A DNA stretch of 64,000 bases. Source: Isoetes taiwanensis (lineage: Eukaryota; Streptophyta; Lycopodiopsida; Isoetales; Isoetaceae). Position numbers and translations under genes: made by a program. Positions 15,396 to 28,300 of the stretch are shown here, piece by piece; positions within the stretch are counted from its first letter, which is position 1, and every line of letters starts with the position of its first letter. The stretch is from positions 4,872,871-4,936,870 of the forward strand of contig JAJEKV010000010.1 of NCBI GenBank assembly GCA_021234155.1. The letters are read 5' to 3'. The notes beneath the pieces were generated by a model. It was not told the DNA's origin. It made no database searches and saw only the letters and a program-made list of their open reading frames with translations.

Positions 15396-16211
15396 GGGCA
15401 AAAGTATGCTGGTGGGGTACATATAAACGCGACGCAGCACCAGCACCCAACACTTTCCAGCACTTTCCAGCACTTTCCAACACCTTTTTTTTTTGTTTTT
15501 CATAATCGACCATGCAATTCGATCATACATGCAAAATTTCAGGGCCTAATTTGGGATATTGAGTGAGCAATTAGAGAAAACTAATTTCTGCAGCAATTTT
15601 GGTAAAACAGAACAAAATTTCTTAATTCAGCCCAAATTAAGCTAAATCAGATGGGCTTTTCAGATTTTCCTAATCGGCCATGCACCCATATCCCACGTGC
15701 AAAATTTCAGAACCTAATTTGGGATATTGTGTGAGCAATTAGAGAAAAACCATTTCTGCAGCAGTTTTGGTACAGTGAAGAATTTTTTAATTCAGTCCAA
15801 ATTAAGCTAAATCAGCTGAGGCTTTTCAGATTTTCATAATCGGCCAGCACCCATATCCTACATGCAAAATTTCAGAACCTAATTTGGGACATTGAGTGAA
15901 AAATTAAAGAAAAACCATTCTTCCAACAGGTTTTTTGTAAAACAGTGAGAAATCTCTTAAGTCAGCCCAATTTAAGCAAAATTAGATGGGACTTTTAGGC
16001 TGAATATGGTCGAAATGACAATCCTACCTTGGTGGATAAGTTTTATGAAAAGTTCGGATGGATTGAGCAACTAATTGGCTGAACAATCCTCTTAACAAAT
16101 GAAGGGTGTAAAAAAACGAACCCACCAGCACCCAAAAAAAAGCAGGAAGCAGGGTGCTAAAAACATGCGTCCGGACGCGTGCTTTTGCACCTTACCAGCA
16201 TACTTTTGCCC
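15396..16211. mobile_element. 816-bp TIR element carrying three tandem repeats
   Basis: The ends are perfect 18-bp inverted repeats: GGGCAAAAGTATGCTGGT at 15,396 and its complement ending at 16,211. Inside, 15,497-16,000 is made of three diverged tandem units of about 175 bp, each with GCAAAATTTCAG, CCTAATTTGGGA and AAATTAAGC. There is no ORF of transposase type, so it would be non-autonomous. No clear target duplication was seen. Confidence 0.65.
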
Positions 16212-16379
16212 CTTTCCTAAGTACTTGATTCAGGAATGGAAATTGGAATGTTTGGATGAAGAGCGCAAAATAGCAGACAAATTGAGCAGCAAGAGGTTAT
16301 TACCTAGTGCAGGAGTGCAATAAATTGCAAGAACCTGAATGTGCTAGGCAAGTCCAACTATTTTGAACTTTGCTTACAT

Positions 16380-16500
16380 TTGGGCAACCAGCTTAATCGT
16401 CTATTTGCTACATGTGGAAGTCTTGTTGATGCAAACCAAGCATCTGATACTTTTGCAAACCCGAGCCATTATACATGGGGTTATCAAGTAATCGTTTAGA
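16380..16500 (+). pseudogene. PPR gene fragment in the left arm
   Basis: Translation gives a GNQLNRLFATCGSLVDANQA block followed by a YTW-type motif, the pattern of a PPR repeat (organelle RNA-binding protein). Only about one repeat survives and the frame soon closes. The matching fragment in the right arm (39,540-39,870, - strand) shows it was part of the duplicated unit. Confidence 0.6.
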
Positions 16501-17014
16501 GCCAGCCATTCCATAGTGTTATGACACCTTGCTACACCTTGCTTCACTGGAAACATGGTTGTTTCGAATTGCATTTGCATTTAAGCCAAAAAATGCCATT
16601 TGCTTCTCCTATATTTTCTTACAGCAAATGACCAATAAAAGAGCCTTCAAGCAAGCTGAAAACCCGATACATGTTTTAGTGTCTATAATATGGAAACACA
16701 TTTTTCCGTTGCATGAGCAGTTATACATGTGAAGTCTTGTGAAAAGTTGTCCATGCAAAAGAATTAAGACATTGCCAAAGTGACTTGCACATTTATGCAA
16801 AATTGCCGATAAGATCTAGAACCATGCCAACCGAACACAACCAAATTGTTGAGTAAGGTACTCACCAACTAAATGACTTGGAGATCTATAGCGAGGGGCA
16901 TTCATGGCAAGTAAATAGGTTTCTCATCTGTAAATGGAATGTAACGCCTATAAACGAATCTAAGCAGTTTGGTAGGATATGAATTCTGTGTATTTGTACA
17001 TCTTAAGGAATAAT

Positions 17015-19488
17015 CTAATCGGGAAGCTGAAGTCCTTTAATATCCTCTCTAGGTAGGGTAGGTAGTTCAGATCTACTTGAATCTTTTTCATCAAATATAG
17101 CCTCTTCTTTGTCCTCACTAGGTGGAATGATATATGTCTTCTGTTTTTCAGTTCGGATTGCAAGGTACGCAACAGCTGTAACATAAAATGCAATTGCAGA
17201 AAACCCAAGAATTCCAATTTTTATTCTCCATCCCTTCATCATACTTCCATGTAGAATCCATTGCACAAATGAAGCTGATAAAAAGTAGACATTGATCCCC
17301 ATCACACCAATTCCAATTAACCATGTTATGATCATAACCTGAAGACCAAAAAATATTTAGTACCAACCTTGTTCTTCAAATTTATCTATATCAAAATTGG
17401 AATTAGAAATAAACCCCTTACAACTTTATGATTTACATGCTGCCCCATCTTTACTTCGCTGCTCGTGAATTTGAGGAGGGGAACTAGGGTAAAGGGTAGT
17501 TGGAAAGCCAAAACCATCTGCAAAAAGAAGCCTGTTACAAATTTGTGAATTAAAATCAAGATCATTAGTTAAAAGTATAGAAACTTACAGAGCTGATGAT
17601 GATCAGTTTTACAGCTCCAGAGGATCCCCCCATTATTGCAACAATCAAACTTGGGACAATAGCAACAGATCTAGTGATGAGGTTGCGTATCCATGCTTTG
17701 TAGCGCAGATTCAAGAACCCCTGCAATATCTCAACCTCTTTGAAAAAGTTCAAAACAGAAAAACACCTAGCTTCAACATTACCTGCATAACATACTGTCC
17801 AGCATATGTGCCACTTATGGTGGAACTCTGCCCTGATGCAAGAATGGCTACTCCAAAGACTATTCTGCTCCATTTTCCTAGCACATTCTAAAGCAAAAAA
17901 GAAAGAAAGGTTAGAGCAGTATATAAATGGAGCACAGAGTATAAGTCAGATTAATCTGACCTTCAGAAGAAATGAGGCTGCATTTAGGCCCAGGTCTCCG
18001 CATCTGGCCTGATTTTCTGTAGACAGTTCCATATCATTGCAGATAGTTCCAGTTACAGATATAACAGCAACATTGATCAAGAAGGCTATAAATAGTGCAA
18101 ATCCAGTCTCAATGGTGTAGTACCAGCAGCCATCCTGCAGAACAAAAGAGGTGATTAAACAGAGCCTAAGTAGAATTAGAGCTCAAATACTCACCTTAAT
18201 AGCTTTGATGTTGAAGGGTATGCTTCTTGTCAGGGCCAATGCAGAATGAAGGAAAAGGTTATGTCTGGAAAGGCAAAACATCAGAAATATAGACATGAAA
18301 TTGGGAATTTATGTCTAGAGAAGATGGCAAAGTCTTACGGCATTATCATGGCTCCAAGAAGAGATATGGCTACTCCGGTGGCTCCATCTCCTTTCAAACT
18401 GGGCACAAACATACCATGTAACACTTGTTTCGCACTTGGCTTCACATAACCCATTTCCACAAATAAACAGACTGCCATGATCATCACGAGGAGGACGATA
18501 ATAAACTCCAGCTTTCTTACCTGCCATATTTTAGTGAAACCCCGTCTTATCTCATGGCCAAAAAACATAAAGGTCTGCAGTTAGGACATAGCTTACTCCG
18601 TATTGCTGTAATGCTAAAAGAAGAAGAGTACTGGACCCTGTCACAAGAACTCCGGCCCATATTGGACAGTTGAAAAGAATATTTAGGGCAAAAGCGGTCC
18701 CTATGACTGCAAAAAAATATTTTGAACATGAGTTTTAAGCTATGGAAGCTATGGAACATGACGGCATACTATACCTTCAGGAATGTCATTCGCAACTATT
18801 GTGACCTCTGCTAATAACCATAGCACAATGGTTGTTTTTCTTGAGTATTCTATTCTGCAATGCTCTGCTAAATGCCTCCCTGCGGTTGAGATAACCACAA
18901 ATCTTTACATGTTCCATCTGTTTTTGTTTCTTTCCGAAGAATCACACTTACTTGTCACAACTCCAAGCCTTGCTGCCAGAGACTGGATTATGAGACCGGA
19001 AATTGCTGCAGCCAAAATGACCCATAGTAACTGCAAAAATCCATCTTTAGTTGCGGATCTCCAGATTCTTTCTTCCTCGAGCTTAAAAAAGGGAAAAATC
19101 TATGCATTTCTGTACCTGGAAATGGTATTGAGCTCCTGCTTGAAGATCAGTCTGAACTGTAAAGGGAAAGACTCAAATCATCAAATGTAAAATGCGAAAT
19201 GCATGTTCATAATGCTTTTGGACTGATCGAACTCACAGTTTGCAGGATCAATATATGCGACGCAAATCAAAAACCCCGGACCAAAAAATGCACCTAGTTT
19301 CTTCCATCCTCCTTTCTGCATAAAGCATGTTGAATTGGATCAAAACACATAGTATAATGACGCAATGAAATGCTAGGGATTTAAGTGCAGAAAATTACAT
19401 CTGGCACATGAACTTGAGCGGTAGCCTCGTCAGAATCATATTCATCTGCTTCAACTATACGTTCTAAAGGGAATACTGGAGGAAACAT
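17015..19488 (-). CDS. NRAMP: NRAMP metal-ion transporter, copy 1 (complete)
   Basis: This is a proton-coupled divalent metal (Mn/Fe) transporter of the NRAMP1-like plant group. Exons, from start to stop on the - strand, are 19488-19399, 19315-19237, 19156-19116, 19030-18952, 18879-18775, 18706-18597, 18520-18339, 18264-18195, 18134-17961, 17887-17783, 17720-17589, 17517-17425 and 17338-17015. All junctions are GT-AG and the sum is 1,584 nt (527 aa), close to the usual 500-550. The TM1 metal motif reads DPAN (residues 53-56) where DPGN is usual. The TM6 motif MPH is at about 228-230, followed by [13 protein letters not shown]. The transport signature [20 protein letters not shown] is present. 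The start is the first ATG, before an acidic N-terminal tail. No break is visible. It lies head to head with copy 2 at 36.7 kb. Confidence 0.93.
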
Positions 19489-20570
19489 TTGGATGAACAA
19501 TCTTCACTTTTTATGTACTTACAAGTAAGTTGTGTTCTTGGGTTGGTGGTGAACCAGCTGGTATGGTGTTAGGCCTATCTCCAACATGACATGCCATCCA
19601 ATCCATGCCTACGTGTACAATTATACACGCTGACGTGGAATGCCGAATCATTGTCATCAATAGAGCTGTTGTCACAATGCACCTCGAATCTGCTTATTAA
19701 AGCATCTCTCATTGGATACTTGTTTTGGTTCTCACACTACACTTTAAGCATCCTTGTATGATTAAAAGATATATGATCCATATATCAATTGAGACATCAT
19801 GTGCAGTATGTACATTGCATGTACCCCAGTCCTCAGGAACAAATGTCTTAATCAACTGGAAGCGTATCGGATGAGATCCTGCTCCACCGAGTTCTTAGGG
19901 ACAGGCAGTGCAAACACACATGCTTCGTCCCCATGTGTCCAATCATCGTTGTCATCAGAACTAATCTTGCCAGCCTTTGTCACAATGCACATGGAATCGC
20001 TTATTAAAACATCTCTCATTAGTTACTTGATTTGGCACGGCACTGTTTGTATGGTAAGGTTTACGCATTCTTGTAAGTTTTAAAAAGGTATTGAGCCATA
20101 TATCCACTCAGGCATCATGTGCAGTATGTATGCTTTCTATATTATATTTATCGATCTGTATAAACAAGGCAATCTTTCCTAATCTAATGTGAAATAGTCA
20201 ATTAGTTAAAACTGCATAAAGGACTATTCATATTAATACTAGTTAATAAAGGACTATTCATATGGTCAACTAACATTTACAAGTGCAAAGCATTAGATTG
20301 AAGCTCGTGCTAAGATTCTTCGATGAAGTACGTTATCTCCCTAGTTAGTTGGAATACTATATTGTACTTATCCTGGATATCAAAAGAATGCATTTATCCT
20401 CATGTAAAATATCCACCATTGTTCTAATTGCCAAAATTCTAAAATGGCTTTGACCATTCCTTGACATTAAAAATGGATAAAAACTTTTACTAGATAAACA
20501 TGAGCGCACCATACAAAATATAAGCATATGCTTACTTGCGCAATTAGTAATACAAGAAATTTATCACGAT

Positions 20571-21048
20571 AGCTAAGGCCACCGCGAATATTTCTTTGGT
20601 TCTAAAGATGTTTTAAAGTGTAGTAGTGTGAAGATCTTCCAATGTGGAAGATGTGAGAATTTGAGAATTGTTATCTTCCAGTGCCCGTAAGGTAGTTAGA
20701 CTTGTAACTAGCATCTTGTTATCAATACATGTGCTATATAAATCATAGTGATCAAGGGCCTATGTCTGGGCCTAAAGCATATTGCAAGGACCTATAAAGC
20801 ATAAGGACCTAAACGTCGTGCTTGACGATCTCTACGTAAACCATATTGTTCAAGGACCTTAAAGCACATGGATCCCAAACATGCAAACATGATTCAGGCT
20901 ATTTGCATATCATTGTAGCTATTTAAATTAGCATATTTTATTTCATAAATGGTAACAAGATGATGCATATCTTTGCATTGCAAGATGACAACAAGGGTGC
21001 CAAATTCAAAGTATTGTATTCAAGATCTCTGGCCTTGAGCATGCTCTT
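20571..21048. other. Spacer sequence, nothing recognised
   Basis: AT-rich sequence without coding content. A short dispersed repeat (CAAGAAATTTATC then CCGCGAA-ATTTCTTTGGTTC) starts at about 20,552 and recurs at 41,827 and, partly, at 44,080. Confidence 0.35.
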
Positions 21049-22170
21049 CAATATGTAGCAAAATAACAGAGGGTTCTAGGGGGATTTGATATGGATGTAA
21101 AAATAACAAATCCTAAAACCATAGACCATATATCCCTAAAACAATCGAATAAGTTGTTATAAAAAAGAACATAGATTCAAGATAAAAAATAATTGCATTA
21201 GCTTACTGGGTATATTGATTAAAGTAGTCTTAGTTAAGACATTGAATTTTTTTTATAGAGGTTCGAGCTACCGTATTACATATTCTAAAATCTTAGGCAA
21301 AGTCGTATAGTGGTTCGATATTCCCTTAAAACCTTAGGCGAAAACGTATTTCGTATTTCAAAATCATAGGTGCCTCCAATCATAAATGACTATAAGCGAA
21401 ACGAGAGGTGCCCAAGGGCCCCAACATACAATATGGGTCGTAGGATCAACGAATCCGACGATTGTGATAATCCAAGGTGCACCTCGTTTAGAATATATAG
21501 CAAAATAACAGGGGGTTCTAAGGGGATTTGATATGGATATAAAAATAACATTTCCTAAAACTAAAGACCATATATCCCTAAAACAATCGAATAAGTTGTT
21601 ATAAAAAAAAACATAGATTCAAGATAAAAAATAATTGCATTAGCTTACTGGGTATATTGATTAAAGTAGTCTTAGTTAGGACATTGAATTATTTTGGTAG
21701 AGGTTCGAGCTCCCGTATTACATATTCTAAAATCTTAGGCAAAGTCGTATAGTGGTTCGATATTCCCTTAAAACCTTAGGCGAAAACGTATTTTGTATTT
21801 CAAAATCATAGGTGCCTCCAATCATAAATGACTATAAGCGAAACGAGAGGTGCCCAGGGGTCCCAACATACAATCTGGGTCATAGGATCGACGAATCCGA
21901 TGATTGTGATAATCCAGGATTCAATTCGTTTAGAATATGTAGCAAAATAACATGAAAGTTGCAAAGTTTTAAACGCATTTCAAAATCATAGGTGCCTCCA
22001 ATCATAAATGACTATAAGCGAAACGAGAGGTGCCCAGGGGCCCCAACATACAACCTGGGTCATAGGATCGACGAATCCGATGATTGTGATAATCCAGGAT
22101 TCAACTCGTTTAGAATATGTAGCAAAATAACATGAAACATGAAAGTTGCAAAGTTTTAAACGCAGTTTCC
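21049..22170. repeat. Tandem repeat, two ~443-bp units plus partial units
   Basis: Units start with AATATGTAGCAAAATAACA at about 21,049, AATATATAGCAAAATAACA at 21,491, and again at 21,934 and 22,114. The third and fourth are shortened to about 180 bp and a terminal piece, and share ATGAAAGTTGCAAAGTTTTA. Inside each full unit are GTCGTATAGTGGTTCGATAT and GGTGCCTCCAATCATAAATG. No ORF runs through. The pattern suggests unequal exchange. Confidence 0.85.
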
Positions 22171-22559
22171 AAGGTAGAGAATAGATGGGACAATAGGGCA
22201 TGTAGATTCATAGAGACATGACGCAATACTAGATGTCATTTTGGATGACTTGTTTCAATGTGAATGTGACAGCCGACCAAGGCCAACAAATAATGCTCTA
22301 AACATGGCACCTAAATGTGACAAATTTGCCTAAGCAATTCAACTAATCAATATGTACAACCTTGATTTTCACTATTGACAAATGTGTGCAAAATGTAAAA
22401 ATAGCACTTCATTCCATGGTCAAACCACACCTGGCAAATTCAGCCATGCCAAATTTTTCTTGTCACGTGGCATTGTAACAAACAAACCCTCACCTCTTTC
22501 TAATTTTCTAGGAGATGCAACAATGAAATGCTAATCTTTCATTAGTGTCAATGACTTGC

Positions 22560-22935
22560 ATTGCAACTATATAATTTATTTATTTATTTATCTAGATCCC
22601 TTTGGGCCTTGAAAGGCCATGGAGCCTGTATACATTGTCATTCACATTTCAGTATAAAGGAACAGTATGTGTCTACCGCCCTTATATATTGCCCCACAAC
22701 CATGTGTGGTAGCGTGAACAATGAACAAAAATTTGTGATTGTAACATTGAACCTGTTTCTTATGTCTTTGTACGCTATAGGGGATGTGAACACATGATTC
22801 TCATCTTCTATGTTGCCCATACCACATAACTTACATAATCTCTCTTCCACTGGTGTCTTCTGCCAATGCCCTACTTCCAATTCCCACAGATGCTCAATGG
22901 CAAGCTTCTCCAATACGGAGCGCGCTTCATCAATA
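22560..22935 (-). mobile_element. LINE 3' fragment with TAAA-type tail
   Basis: The - strand ORF at 22,913-22,638 has a LINE C-terminal zinc-knuckle pattern: RLCKLCGMGNIEDENHVF. It is followed by a 3' end with an (AAAT)n tail at 22,573-22,590. The family differs from LINE A and LINE B. It is 5' truncated. Confidence 0.6.
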
Positions 22936-22939
22936 AGGA

Positions 22940-24140
22940 ATGCACATAATAAAGCTCTAAATGCCTAACAAGTTTGACTACTTCAAGCTTTAAATGCTGA
23001 ATGAATTATTGAGAAAAACAACACCATACAGTTTTATAAAACCACATGTGGTTTTTCTATAAAATTGAACATTATAATTTTTTCTTTTGAGAAACACAAT
23101 ACTCGAAAACAATAGCTATTTTGGAAAGACCTCATTTCTATCTTAAGACCATATATCCTTTTATGAGAAAATCAATACTAAAAAACAAATAATTGTCTTA
23201 AAAATTAAGCCAAACCATGAAATACCTAAACCTCTGTGAATTACCCATCACATGGATGGTTTTTTCTTTTTTTTCTTTTTTAAGATGTTGCCCCCTTTTT
23301 TCTACCATAGATCTTATTTGGCATGCACCTTTTTGAGCTTCTCTTGTCGAGAGCAGGAACCACGTCCATTCAAAGAAGAACACAAGTAACCGCTCATCGA
23401 AGATAAGCCCCCGAATCCATTAATCATACATGCTTATCAAACATATTCTCCGACGACACCATCCCATGAATATTTCGATATACAATGTGCATACAATCAA
23501 TGATTAGAAAAAAAAAACAACCGACTATAATAAGCTATGACCCAACAACAACCTACCACTAAAGGATAGAACATCACCAACCTATCCAACACGAAAAAGT
23601 ACTAGTATTTTTATGGTAAATATTTTCCTCAATCTAACCTAATCAAATGCAAAAGTGAATCCAAACCTAAAGCTGCCCAATCCTACTGTTGTGCCTTTTG
23701 GTAGTTTCCCTTTTTTCTATAATAGGCAATGGAGAGCAGCGACATAGCTAATATTGTTGGAATTGTAAGTCATTTTAGTTTTGATGCGAAAGTTCAAATT
23801 GTTAGCAAAGCGGATGGCATCATGAAGCAGTGGCGGGGTTAAAGCAGATAGGTGGGAGGCATTTTCGTGCCAGCCAAGTACTGTGTAAGCACTACCTTGC
23901 CCTTTTTTTAGTGAAGTCAAGAAAATTAGGGCGCCTGTGATATTCGAGGGCCCGTCATATTTTTCCATTGAGCAGCTTCTCCAAGAAGCCTATTTTTGCA
24001 GAGTATCATCCCCTGTACCAATTTACACAGGGTCGCACAAGCTACGGATTGAGACAGGTAAATGAGAGTGGCCGCCATTGCCACGAGAAGCAAGATTATA
24101 TGCATGTTGCCAGTTACAGATTATTGACGATGAATATATG
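22940..24140. other. Spacer sequence, nothing recognised
   Basis: No coding region or clear repeat apart from a short stretch near 23,625-23,690 that resembles the duplicated block at 32,490-32,610. Confidence 0.35.
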
Positions 24141-24149
24141 TGCATGACT

Positions 24150-24323
24150 TGGCATTATGGATACTTGAGGTTCTAGATGAATGTCTTCAATTACTAAGCC
24201 CTCAGTAGTCATCACGGTAGGGGGTTTTCCTAGTAGCAATGGCTGTACTAGGCCATTGTATGAATCCCATGGCCTCTTAGTCTTTGTAGACATTAAAAAA
24301 TCTATTCTATTCTATTCTTACAC
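24150..24323 (+). mobile_element. LINE 3' end with (TTCTA)n tail, + strand
   Basis: The sequence ends in ATTAAAAAATCTATTCTATT and a TTCTA microsatellite. The bases before it (CCCATGG-CCTCTTAGTCT) parallel the LINE A 3' UTR end (CCCATAGGCCAATTGGTCT). It is therefore probably a related LINE in the opposite orientation, severely 5' truncated. Confidence 0.55.
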
Positions 24324-24383
24324 GGATCATCACTACACCATTATCATTTCAACTATATGATGAGTTCTCTGGCTTGGAATGAT

Positions 24384-24568
24384 AGAATAGAATAGAATAG
24401 ATTTTTTATCATCCACGGAGACCAATTGGCCTATGGGATCCACACAAAAAGAGAGCAGCAAGCGTATTACTGTCAGGATTAAAAAACCCCTGCCCCGAAG
24501 TGTTTTCGAGGGAAAAACCTTAGCAATAATAAGTATGCTGGTACACTGTACAATTGTATAGGACAGTT
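24384..24568 (-). mobile_element. LINE A copy 2, 3' end only
   Basis: It starts with a (TAGAA)n tail on the + strand and matches the 3' UTR of the copies at 33.1 and 58.9 kb (GGAGACCAATTGGCCTATGG, GTTTTCGAGGGAAAAACCTT). Homology stops at 24,568, where a local tandem duplication begins. It is a 185-bp dead-on-arrival copy. Confidence 0.8.
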
Positions 24569-24752
24569 CCCCATCTTGCATCCCTCAGAAAACTTTGAAC
24601 TAAAAGAGAAGGTAACGGCATCCCCCGGCATTTTTCTTTATAGCTATTTCATGCATGAGAACCCCATCTTGCATACCGCATAAAACTTTGAACTAAAAGA
24701 GAAGGTAACGTCATTCCCCGGCATTTTTCTTTATAGCTATACCATGCATATG
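24569..24752. repeat. 93-bp tandem duplication
   Basis: Two units begin with CCCCATCTTGCAT at 24,569 and 24,662 and share AACTTTGAACTAAAAGAGAA and GGCATTTTTCTTTATAGCTA. The duplication abuts the truncated 5' end of LINE A copy 2. Confidence 0.8.
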
Positions 24753-25298
24753 CTGCCATGTAAAAGTCCTGGCCTCCTTATTCTTTAGGCCAGTCTAATA
24801 AATCCTAACAACTAGATTATAGAGTTCTTTAGACAACTCAAGCCGAATAGCTTAAGTTTTCATCTCTGAGTTCACAATTCCAGACAATCAAAAGTCTATG
24901 GTACTACATTTATCCCAAGAAATAGAGGTCGGATCCCTACCTACATTGGGAAGACCTCTGTAAATAGCAAACTCCTCTATCGTTGATGCGATCCTCATAT
25001 GCTAATAGAAAATGTATTACATTAGAAAAATGGCATACCATTAATATGGCAAGCACCAAAAGGAAAACCGAAATGGAAAAGAGAGCACTTGCAAATCTAT
25101 TGATATATTCTCCATCTCATCATCCATAGCCACGTCATCATATGACATGGCAGTCTAAACTGGAGAGTCGCATGAGTTCATAAAGAGACGTGTTTTGTTA
25201 TGCATATAAGCTATGGTTGGAGCTTGTCCAACTAAGTTTTCTGTTCTATCAATACTATATTCCATTATAGTTATGTGTTGCTTCCTAAATATTTATAT

Positions 25299-25310
25299 GG
25301 TATCAAAGCG
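25299..25310 (+). other. Primer-binding-site-like sequence of a Copia-type element
   Basis: TGGTATCAAAGC is one base from the initiator-tRNA-Met primer site TGGTATCAGAGC used by many plant LTR elements. It lies shortly before a gag-like ORF, which fits the start of an internal region. The LTR to its left (perhaps 25,080-25,296) is not clearly bounded. Confidence 0.5.
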
Positions 25311-25343
25311 GATGAGTTAATCAGATCCTGGAAGAAGAAATCA

Positions 25344-28300
25344 TGAAAGAGGAAGTAGGAGAGCCTTCTCCAAGAGGAACAGAAGTAATTGGATCCTCCA
25401 GAGCCTCCTCCAGAGCCTCCCCTGCAACTGATCAAATGGAAAAGATTCAAGTCCAAATATTTTAAAGCTATCAAATTGAAAGCCCGATGGTTGATGGAAT
25501 GCTATGTTGAAGAGAGCAATGTGTTGGCTGAAGATTGCCTCAGACAGACGCGTCCAGAAGATTCAGCTGATTCTATTGCCGTTGAAGAAGCTATGGTATG
25601 CTATGTTGGAGATAGCAATGCGTTGGCTAAAGATTGCCTCAGATGGACGTCTCCAGAAGATTCGACAGACTCTATTGCCGTTGAAGAAGATGCAGAAAAA
25701 TTAAAATCCAAATCCGAGTTTGACGCCCACGGGGCCGAGAAGCGTGAGAATGCTATAGATTTTGATGGGGCCCTGATGCGAAATGGCCATGAAGATCAAA
25801 GCACTAGGGCAGATGAGGAAATTCACAAGACCATTTACATAGAAGATGCAAACTGCCAGCAACGAATGGTAACCCTAGCCGCTAGTTAGGGCGGCGACGG
25901 CGGCCGCCCGACATCTTGAGCCCATGTCTCGGCAAAGCGAGCTGGAAGAGCAAGTTATTGCCTGCTTTTGTCTGGCCAGATTGATGCCAGTTGCTCCAGA
26001 CATTTTTTACCTAGCCTTCATCGGCTCTTCGCAACATGGGCTGGCTCTCAGAACATGGTTGCTGCTCTGAAACTTGTCCTCTGTTTGCATAAGGTTAGAT
26101 TGGGTAAGAATGGATTCTTCTGTTTCTGCCATTCAATTTGAGACTAGACAGATTAGCTTAGCATTTTGCAGGCATTTGGAGGACTCTTAGTGCCTTAGAG
26201 CTTCAGCAACAGTGGCTGGATGCTTAAGGCCTGCTTGTTTCTCTTATGTTTGATTAATACCATTAGAGGAAATTTGAGATCTCATTTCATCCCCATAAGA
26301 ATCCTCCAATGGAATGGCTACCCTCTATTAACTGCAATTAATGCAGCACCAACAACTTCATTGCTGTTGTTTTTCCCCCATAACTTTTGATCCACTTGTC
26401 AAAATGTTGCGGCGTTTGTTGCATTAGATGCGGAATGAAAAGATCTTTCCAATGATATATGGTTATGATGTATTTCAATATGGTCATATGCATTAACCTT
26501 AAAAAAATATGATTTTTTGCTTATTTCTTATATATTTATATCGTAAAAGATATATGAATGGGTTATCACTAGATAGATCTTGTGAAGACGAACCCATTGC
26601 TACAAAAAGTTTTTGAATCGGAGTTCTGGATCAAAAGTTATAATGAAAAAATGATACCACATAAGTTAGTTGCAGCTGCATTAATTACAGGCTGCCACAT
26701 AATACTGGAATAAGATATACTGGAGCTCTTCTCTTATTGGGCAGTTTAAAAAGCTGACATGGCATTTTAAGCATCCCTTAATGGGACAAAATGTGATCTC
26801 ATTTTTCCTCTAATGTAGGAGTTTTTTGCAGTATTTGAGCTTGGTTTTTCAGTTCCAGCTATCGTCCATTTTCTTGCACATAATGGCAGGCATTGCACTC
26901 AATGCATAGGGAAGCCGCACTCCTTGCGGTTTGGAACTGCACTCACTGCAGTTGCAGAATCAGGCCATATCAATATGTCAGGGGATGTTGGAGCTTTCGG
27001 GTTGCTTGCTTTAATACTGGTTAAAATCCTTGAAGAACTCTAGACACTTGGCTTGATTTTTCAGGTCTGATAAGGCCATCGATTGCTCATATTCTGCTCA
27101 TATGGTTATGGCTTCAGCTGTGAACCAGTGCTGCACTCACTGCAGCCATGGTTATGTACTGGGGTTGTGTCTGCACTCACTGCAGCACTTCTTTTCTTGG
27201 CTATTACCATGACAGGAGGGGACATAGAATGGCTTATTTTCGGTCTTGCATGTTAGGGGTTTTTTCCCCTTCTCTATCCAGCTAGAGAGAATGACATGGT
27301 GATCCGTACAGGTCAGATTGGTAAAGCAAGATATACAGGACGGGAGACCTGTGTCTCTTGTAGCTGCAACACATATACTGTTGAAATGTTAATGCCTTCA
27401 AATCTTTCGGGGGTGTGCTTTAGGAGGCAGATACTATTGAAACAGATATTTTGTTCACTACAACTCCTATTTGTCATGACAGGGCTGCCATGGGTTTGCG
27501 GGGTTGCAGCATCTTACTGGAGGCTTCTCTGGAAAATTTCCATTAGAATTGCAATTGGCTTTCTCCTGTAGTATTCAAAACTGTTGAATATATGTTACTT
27601 TGCCTTGAAGCTCTACATGGAAAGAGTGGCCTAGTCTATAGTACCTTTATTGTAGAGAAGAGGTTGAGGCAGTTATACAAGTGGAGTAGCGGGTTGCTCT
27701 AGTAGTGGAGGGAGCTCTTGTTGAAATGCCTATAGTACCTTGCTAGTGGGAGGACAATTGGCAATCTTGCCTAGTACAGTTCTACTTCTGCTTAAAATCT
27801 TGCGGGTTGGGCTTCTTGGTAGTGGAGCGTATTCCTGGAAGAGCAAGTAAGCCTCGATAGTACTGCTAGTAGGAGAAGAAGGCAGATCTTCAGGCGTTCT
27901 CATACAATCAAGAACGACTTGCCTATCTTATTCTTCTAGGTATTCCTTCGGCTACGTTCTTCAAGATCTTGAGGAATAATTTTGATTGCACTCTACAAGT
28001 GCTATTACCTTCCCATAGTACCTACAATAGTTGGGAAGAAGGCCACACCCTCTAGTACTGGAAGAACTAAAAGGCTGAGGAGCATCTCATTTTGCAGGGA
28101 TGAAGAAGAGGTTGAGAACCTTGACCATAGTACATGGACGTGATCTTAGGGTAGTTTTTCAGTTTGATGGCTGCGTGTATTTTTTGTTACAATTCTTTCT
28201 ATCTGGTGACCAAGAGCATTGTATACTTCCTATCTGGCCTATTGTGGAGCCCACAAGCAGGTCGTGTACCTTGTTTTTATATTAATCAATAAAAATCTTA

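Larger units (their letters stand above)
16310..20570. repeat. Left arm of ~4.3-kb inverted duplication (NRAMP copy 1)
   Basis: This arm matches 35,640-39,905 in reverse orientation, including introns, about 1 kb of sequence 5' of the gene and about 0.7 kb 3' of it. Examples are the shared TTGCATAA-GGACTATTCATATTA upstream block (20,210 and 35,965) and the downstream CCTATTTACTTGCCATGAATG. Identity is highest inside the gene. Arm ends are estimated by eye. Confidence 0.85.
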
